From: PALSA-612 sp963711315
GTDB lineage: Bacteria > Actinomycetota > Thermoleophilia > Gaiellales > Gaiellaceae
NCBI GenBank assembly: GCA_963711315.1
Contig: CAVQDQ010000001.1
Span: forward strand, 124,001 to 188,000
Direction of reading: 5' to 3'
Length of the DNA stretch: 64,000 nt
How positions within the stretch are numbered: the first letter of the stretch is position 1; every line of letters begins with the position of its first letter. The notes under the pieces are model-generated. The model saw only the letters and a list, made by a program, of their open reading frames with translations, ran no database searches and had not been told where the DNA came from. Positions 59,288-64,000 of this stretch are shown here, piece after piece. A program made the translations under genes and the position numbers.

Positions 59288-60799
59288 GTGCATACGGATC
59301 TCGAGCTCGGCCGGATCGAGAGATTGCTGGCGCTCGAGGCGAAGTTCTCGCGCGAGGGTCTCACGTTCGACGACGTGCTGCTGCTGCCGGCGGAGTCGCA
59401 CGTCCTGCCCAATGACGTTTCCACCGCCACGCGCTTCACGCGGTCGGTCGAGCTCCGCATTCCCCTTGTCTCGGCCGCCATGGACACCGTCACCGAGGCC
59501 GGGATGGCCATCGCACTCGCCCGCCTCGGCGGCATCGGCGTCGTGCACCGCAACCTCTCGATCGCCGACCAGGCGGGGGAGGTGGACAAGGTCAAGCGCT
59601 CGGAGTCGGGAATGATCGTCGATCCGGTGACACTGGGCCCTGACGCGCGTGTCGCGGACGCGCTGGAGCTGATGGCGCGCTACCGCATCTCCGGCATCCC
59701 CGTAACCGACGAGGGCGGCCGGCTCGTCGGCATCCTCACCAACCGCGACCTGCGCTTCCATCGCGAGCCCGAGCGCTCTGTCTCGGAGTTGATGACGTCC
59801 GAGGGCCTCGTCACCGCCCCGGAAGGAACGACGCTCGAGGAAGCGGAGGGAATTCTCCATCGCCACAAGATCGAGAAGCTCCCTGTCGTCGACGCGGGCG
59901 GCGTGCTGCGCGGGCTGATCACCGTCAAAGACATCTCCAAGCGGATCGCCTATCCGGATGCCACAAAGGACGACCAGGGGCGGCTGCGGGTTGCGGCGGC
60001 CGTCGGGGTGGGCCCGGATGCTCTCGAGCGTGCGGAGGCGCTCCTTGGGGCCGGGGTGGACGTGCTGGTACTGGACACCGCGCATGGTCACTCGAGCGGC
60101 GTTCTGAGCATGGCGCTCGAGCTGAAGCGCCGCTTCGACGCCGAGCTCGTCGTCGGCAACGTGGCGACGGCGGAGGCGACGGAGGCGCTGATCGACGCCG
60201 GCGCCGACGCTGTAAAGATCGGGGTTGGTCCGGGAAGCGCGTGCACTACGCGGATTGTCGCGGGCGTGGGCGTCCCGCAGATCACGGCCATCGACGAGTG
60301 CTCGCGCGCAGCGGCCGAGCACGGCGTGCCGGTGATCGCGGACGGCGGGCTCACCTCGTCCGGCGACATCGCGAAAGCAATCGCCGCCGGCGCGGACACG
60401 GTCATGGCCGGCTCGCTGCTCGCAGGCACCGACGAGGCGCCCGGAGACGTCGTGCTCGTCCAAGGCGAGCGGGTCAAGGAATACCGCGGCATGGGCTCGC
60501 TCGGCGCCATGAAAGCGCGCGGCTTCTCCAAGGACCGCTACTTCCAGGGCGACGTGGAGGACGTGGACAAGCTCGTGCCTGAGGGGATCGAGGGACGCGT
60601 GCGCTACAAGGGGCCGGTGCACACCGTTGTCGACCAGCTCGTAGGTGGGCTGCGCCAGGCGATGGGCTACTGCGGCGCCGCCACGGTCGACGAGCTCAAG
60701 CACGCACGGTTCGTGCGGATCACCGCCGCCGGGCTTCGCGAGAGCCATCCCCACGACATCACCATCACGAAGGACGCTCCCAACTACCGGCGTTCGTGA
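59288..60799 (+). CDS. guaB: Inosine-5'-monophosphate dehydrogenase
   Basis: 503 residues from GTG 59288 (a TTG at 59276 is possible). SREGLTFDDVLLLPAESHVL, IPLVSAAMDTVTEAGMAIAL, two CBS domains (DALELMARYRISGIPVTDEG; AEGILHRHKIEKLPVVDAGG), catalytic Cys in IGVGPGSACTTR (Ala where Ile is usual) and flap MGSLGAMKARGFSKDRYFQG. Converts IMP to XMP with NAD. Overlaps guaA by 4 nt. Confidence 0.93.
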   Translation: MHTDLELGRIERLLALEAKFSREGLTFDDVLLLPAESHVLPNDVSTATRFTRSVELRIPLVSAAMDTVTEAGMAIALARLGGIGVVHRNLSIADQAGEVDKVKRSESGMIVDPVTLGPDARVADALELMARYRISGIPVTDEGGRLVGILTNRDLRFHREPERSVSELMTSEGLVTAPEGTTLEEAEGILHRHKIEKLPVVDAGGVLRGLITVKDISKRIAYPDATKDDQGRLRVAAAVGVGPDALERAEALLGAGVDVLVLDTAHGHSSGVLSMALELKRRFDAELVVGNVATAEATEALIDAGADAVKIGVGPGSACTTRIVAGVGVPQITAIDECSRAAAEHGVPVIADGGLTSSGDIAKAIAAGADTVMAGSLLAGTDEAPGDVVLVQGERVKEYRGMGSLGAMKARGFSKDRYFQGDVEDVDKLVPEGIEGRVRYKGPVHTVVDQLVGGLRQAMGYCGAATVDELKHARFVRITAAGLRESHPHDITITKDAPNYRRS

Positions 60800-62331
60800 G
60801 CGCGGGGCCGGTCCTCGTGCTCGACCTGGGCGGTCAGTACGCACAGCTGATCGCGCGGCGGGTGCGGGAAGCCGGCGTCTACTCGGAGCTTGTCGGCCAC
60901 AATGTCTCGGCGAGCGAAGTGGGGCAGCGCGAGCCGACTGCGTTGATCCTCTCCGGCGGGCCTGCCTCCGTCTATGCCGCGGACGCCCCGCAGGTCGACC
61001 CGGCGCTCTTCGAGCTGGACGTTCCGACACTCGGCATCTGCTACGGGGCACAGCTGATGGCGAAGGAGCTCGGCGGCGCCGTCGAGCGGACGGACGTGTC
61101 CGAGTTCGGGAAGACGGCCTTGCGGGTCGACGGCGGCGAGTTGTTTGCGGGGCTCGCCAAGGAACAAGTCTGCTGGATGAGTCATCGCGACACGGTGACC
61201 GCGCCGCCCGAGGGCGCGCAGGTCACGGCTGGATCGCCCCAGACGCCGGTGGCGGCGTTCGAGGCTGCGCAACGCGGGCTCTACGGCGTGCAGTTCCACC
61301 CGGAAGTCGTGCACACGCCTGACGGCCAGGCGATGCTCGAGAACTTTCTCTATCGCGTCGCGGGAGCGTCGCCCGGGTGGACGGCGACGGCCGTCATCGA
61401 GGAGCAGGTGGAGCGGATCCGCGCGCAGGTCGGCTCCGAGCGCGTGCTCTGCGGCCTGTCGGGCGGGGTCGACTCGGCGGTCGCCGCGCTGCTCGTCCAC
61501 CGGGCGGTGGGCGACCAGCTGACCTGCGTCTTCGTCGACCACGGGCTCTTGCGCAAGGACGAGGCGACGCAGGTCGTGGACACGTTCGGCGAGCACTTCC
61601 ACGTGCCGCTCGTGCACGTCGACGCGGAGGAACGTTTCCTCGACAGGCTCGAGGGCATCGACGATCCCGAGGAGAAGCGGCGTCGCATCGGCGAGGAGTT
61701 CATTCGCGTGTTCGAGGAAGAGGCGCGACGGCTGGGCCACGTGCCGTTCCTCGTTCAGGGCACGCTCTACTCGGACGTCATCGAGTCGGGCGGCGAGGCC
61801 GGCGTGGCCGCGCGCATCAAGTCCCATCACAACGTTGGAGGCTTGCCCGACGACATGGAGATGGATCTCGTCGAGCCGCTCCGCCAGCTGTTCAAGGATG
61901 AGGTGCGGCGCGTGGGGGAGGAGCTCGGCCTGCCCGAGGCGATGGTCTGGCGGCACCCGTTTCCCGGGCCGGGGCTCGCCGTGCGAATCATCGGTGAGGT
62001 CACGCACGAGCGCCTGGAGACGCTTCGGGAGGCCGACTCGATCCTGCTCGAGGAGGTGAGGCGCGCAGGGCTCTATCGCGAGCTCTGGCAGTGCTTCTGC
62101 GTGTTGCCGGCGATTCGCTCCGTGGGCGTGCAGGGGGACGAGCGGACGTACGGCTACCCGATCGTCGTCCGCGCCGTCACGAGCGAGGACGCGATGACCG
62201 CAGACTGGGCGAGACTGCCGCACGACCTCCTCGAGACGATCTCCGGCCGCATCGTCAACGAGATCCCCGCCGTGAACCGCGTCGTCTACGACGTTACGTC
62301 GAAGCCGCCGTCGACGATTGAGTGGGAGTAG
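60796..62331 (+). CDS. guaA: GMP synthase (glutamine-hydrolysing)
   Basis: 511 residues. Amidotransferase: LDLGGQYAQLIARRVREAGV, LGICYGAQLMAKELGG (Cys), GVQFHPEVVHT (His-Glu). Synthetase: CGLSGGVDSAVAALLVHRAV (P-loop), VQGTLYSDVIES, WRHPFPGPGLAVRIIGEVT. Makes GMP from XMP. Its last 38 nt overlap the convergent phospholipase D-like gene. Confidence 0.95.
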   Translation: MSAGPVLVLDLGGQYAQLIARRVREAGVYSELVGHNVSASEVGQREPTALILSGGPASVYAADAPQVDPALFELDVPTLGICYGAQLMAKELGGAVERTDVSEFGKTALRVDGGELFAGLAKEQVCWMSHRDTVTAPPEGAQVTAGSPQTPVAAFEAAQRGLYGVQFHPEVVHTPDGQAMLENFLYRVAGASPGWTATAVIEEQVERIRAQVGSERVLCGLSGGVDSAVAALLVHRAVGDQLTCVFVDHGLLRKDEATQVVDTFGEHFHVPLVHVDAEERFLDRLEGIDDPEEKRRRIGEEFIRVFEEEARRLGHVPFLVQGTLYSDVIESGGEAGVAARIKSHHNVGGLPDDMEMDLVEPLRQLFKDEVRRVGEELGLPEAMVWRHPFPGPGLAVRIIGEVTHERLETLREADSILLEEVRRAGLYRELWQCFCVLPAIRSVGVQGDERTYGYPIVVRAVTSEDAMTADWARLPHDLLETISGRIVNEIPAVNRVVYDVTSKPPSTIEWE

Positions 62332-63379
62332 GCCCGCCGCGCGGCAGCGTGAAGCGCGGGTAGCGCCCGCGCACGCCGTCGACGAAGGTCGCCAACTCGT
62401 CCGCCAGCGCGGCATCGTGGATCTCGAGCATGTCCTCCGCGTTGTGCTCACCGGATCGCGAGAGGTTGAACGAGCCACAGAAGACGACGTCGTCGGCGAC
62501 CGTCACCTTCGCGTGCATGTAGTCGTGGAGCCTGCCGGGGGCCCACGGCGTCGAGTTCTTCCCCGAGAACGGCGCGCGCTCGAGGATCGCCTCGAGCAGC
62601 GGGATCTTCCACGCGGAGACCTGCATCGCCGACCACTGCTGGTGCACGTACGCGAGTTGCGTCGCATCCACGCAGCCGGCCACGTCCACCTGGGACTCTC
62701 CGGCCACCTGGGCCAGCGTTCCCAGGATGGGTCCCGCTGAGATCACCGGCGAGCAGATGCGGACGCGGCGCCTTGCCCGCCCGATCGCCTTGGCCACGCG
62801 ATGGGAGAGCGCGTCGCCGTACCCGGGGCAGAACCAGGGCCGCACCAGCGTGTCGCCGACGTCGACTGGCCGCGGCTCGACGCGTCCAGCCTTTAGCACC
62901 GGCCGTCCCGACCAGAGCTCGTCGAACGCGAGCGCGTAGGCCTCGCCGAGCGCGGCAGACTCGACGGTGAGAATGACGTTCTCCTGCCGGGTCCACGAAT
63001 CATCTGTCCAGTTCGTCGACCCGGTGAGTACCGCCGCCCCGTCTCGCACCGCGAACTTGTGATGCATGAGATCCGGGATGCCCGATACGGCACGCGTGGG
63101 AACGGGCAACGTCGCGATGTCCTCCGGAACGCACTCCGGCGGGGGCGGCACCGGGATCGGGTTGGGGTGATCGACGTTGTACGCGAGCTGCACGGCCACG
63201 CCGCGCTCACTCGCTCCGCGGATCGCGTCCAGCACAAGCGCCTCTGCTTCGCCGGCGAGCTTGACGTCGTACAAAGCGAGCTCGAGGCTCTGCTGAGCTG
63301 CGTCGACGAACGCCGCGATGTCACGCGCCACGTCGACGGCGGCCTGCCCGCCGTCGGTCAGCGTCCGGCATGTGATCAT
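62294..63379 (-). CDS. Phospholipase D-like (two HKD motifs) protein
   Basis: 361 residues from ATG 63379 (also 63388, 63391). First HKD: MHHKFAVRDGAAVLTGSTNW; second: MHAKVTVADDVVFCGSFNLS with following GEHNAED. No signal peptide, so cytoplasmic phosphodiesterase or nuclease activity is possible as well as lipid hydrolysis. The C-terminus (PRGGPTPTQSSTAAST) overlaps guaA. Divergent from the nitroreductase with almost no space. Confidence 0.85.
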   Translation of the reverse strand: MITCRTLTDGGQAAVDVARDIAAFVDAAQQSLELALYDVKLAGEAEALVLDAIRGASERGVAVQLAYNVDHPNPIPVPPPPECVPEDIATLPVPTRAVSGIPDLMHHKFAVRDGAAVLTGSTNWTDDSWTRQENVILTVESAALGEAYALAFDELWSGRPVLKAGRVEPRPVDVGDTLVRPWFCPGYGDALSHRVAKAIGRARRRVRICSPVISAGPILGTLAQVAGESQVDVAGCVDATQLAYVHQQWSAMQVSAWKIPLLEAILERAPFSGKNSTPWAPGRLHDYMHAKVTVADDVVFCGSFNLSRSGEHNAEDMLEIHDAALADELATFVDGVRGRYPRFTLPRGGPTPTQSSTAAST

Positions 63380-63389
63380 GGGTCGCATC

Positions 63390-63989
63390 ATGGACTTCGA
63401 AGACGTGCTGCGCCGCCGCAAGGCCGTCCGCAGCTACCTGCCTGATCCCGTCCCGCGCGAGGCGCTCGAGCGGATCGTCGCCCGCGGCCGGAAGATCCCC
63501 AGCGCGGGCCACAGTCAGGGACTGCGTCTCGTCGTCGTCACGGACGAGGGGACGAGGCGAGCGATGGCCGAGCTGGCGCTCGAGCCAGAGTACGTCGCTG
63601 CAGGCCTCGAGCCATGGATCTCCCGTGCCCCGGCACACATTGTCGTTGGTGTTCGCGAGGAGGACTATCGCGCGCGCTATCGCGAACCCGACAAGACGCA
63701 CGGGGAGGAGGAGGAGTTCGCATGGCCCGTGCCCTACTGGTGGGTCGACGCGGGGGCTGCGGTGATGCTGATCTGGCTCGCCGCGCTCGACGAGGAGCTT
63801 GCGTGTGGCGTCTACGGCATGCCGGGTGAGGGTTGGGAGGGCCTGCGCGGACTGCTTGGTGTCCCGGCCGACGTGCAGCCGGTCGCGGTCCTCACCATCG
63901 GCAAGCAGGGACCCGAGACCACCGTTCAGGGCTCGGCGAAGCGCGGCTGGAAGCCTCTCGACAACGTCGTTCGGTGGGAGCGGTGGTAG
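63390..63989 (+). CDS. Nitroreductase-family FMN-dependent oxidoreductase
   Basis: 199 residues. FEDVLRRRKAVRSYLPDPVP (FMN-binding RRSxRxF-like), KIPSAGHSQGLRLVVVTDEG, WWVDAGAAVMLIWLAALDEE and LGVPADVQPVAVLTIG fit the nitroreductase fold. The substrate is unknown. Its ATG at 63390 overlaps the divergent start codons of the phospholipase D-like gene, so both promoters must lie within each other's coding sequence. Confidence 0.85.
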   Translation: MDFEDVLRRRKAVRSYLPDPVPREALERIVARGRKIPSAGHSQGLRLVVVTDEGTRRAMAELALEPEYVAAGLEPWISRAPAHIVVGVREEDYRARYREPDKTHGEEEEFAWPVPYWWVDAGAAVMLIWLAALDEELACGVYGMPGEGWEGLRGLLGVPADVQPVAVLTIGKQGPETTVQGSAKRGWKPLDNVVRWERW

Positions 63990-64000
63990 ATCGCCTCGCG

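Noticed and set aside
59195..61051. Long open frame (618 codons) antisense to guaB
   Set aside because: Shadow of high-GC codon bias; Arg/Ala-rich, no domain, and guaB/guaA on the plus strand are unmistakable.
1..64000. tRNA, rRNA or riboswitch genes
   Set aside because: No cloverleaf with the GGTTCGAATCC-type T-arm in the gaps, no rRNA-like sequence, and gaps upstream of guaB and pyr genes are too short for a riboswitch.

Overview
The window is high-GC (about two thirds G+C), densely packed bacterial DNA with GTG starts, a LAL-type LuxR regulator, alpha/beta-hydrolase-adenylate cyclase fusions and many apparently leaderless promoters. This fits an actinobacterium, most likely class Thermoleophilia (Gaiellales/Solirubrobacterales-like). 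That placement is inference from gene style, not from a marker gene. At least a dozen genes need one or two single-base shifts to read through, including genes expected to be essential such as topA and murI. Several of these shifts sit in short homopolymers, so the sequence looks like a long-read or lightly polished assembly with residual indels.

Layout. 1-3.7 kb: partial TolB-like protein, an ECF sigma factor with its membrane partner, a methyltransferase, and a DUF6766 membrane protein preceded by a 27-residue hydrophobic peptide. 3.7-8.7 kb: two-domain glyoxalase, DUF1428, a three-gene split-beta nitrile hydratase/thiocyanate hydrolase-type operon, an HDAC-family deacetylase, DUF6457, a 5'-3' exonuclease and PlsC. 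8.7-12.7 kb: topA and a primary-type sigma factor. 12.7-18.8 kb: a complete peptide ABC importer (permease C, binding protein A, permease B, ATPases D and F). 18.9-24 kb: a regulatory zone with a LuxR-type protein, a long hairpin, a heavily broken HD-GYP gene, a LAL regulator and another LuxR-type protein. 24-30.5 kb: adenosine-deaminase-like enzyme, GT4 glycosyltransferase plus flippase-like membrane protein, a cNMP-binding protein, exonuclease VII (xseAB), and a coiled-coil protein ending in a 23-bp tandem repeat. 30.5-38 kb: membrane protein plus UbiE-like methyltransferase, cold shock protein and small genes, FabL-type enoyl reductase, EamA exporter, 4-hydroxyphenylpyruvate dioxygenase, and a hydrolase-cyclase fusion. 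38-50.5 kb: RTX-like secreted protein, CDF metal transporter with an extended tail, FAH-family hydrolase, MerR regulator, HAD phosphatase, GNAT, GST, rhodanese, DUF72-glutamine amidotransferase fusion, secreted proteins, a Liv-type binding protein and an S15-type hydrolase. 50.5-64 kb: housekeeping run murI-rph-mgtC-rdgB, YihY, roadblock protein, pyrE, HU, pyrF, LysM protein, D-Ala-D-Ala carboxypeptidase, PfkB-family kinase, guaB, guaA, phospholipase D-like protein and nitroreductase.

How it works together. The right end collects nucleotide functions: UMP synthesis (pyrE, pyrF), GMP synthesis (guaB, guaA) and nucleotide-pool cleaning (rdgB). It also holds cell-wall functions (murI, dacA, LysM). 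The dpp-like block is a self-contained peptide uptake system. HppD and an FAH-family protein suggest tyrosine breakdown, but no homogentisate dioxygenase is visible.

The most striking signals are: (1) about 23 genes with a TANNNT -10 box ending 6-8 nt before the start codon, indicating widespread leaderless transcription and fixing several starts; (2) the split-beta nitrile hydratase operon with a His/Asp-rich alpha N-terminus and no visible metallochaperone; (3) a MerR gene whose promoter has the classical 19-bp spacer and an operator palindrome, moving its start to 41214; (4) catalytic-residue losses in a cyclase-fused hydrolase and in a PfkB-family kinase.
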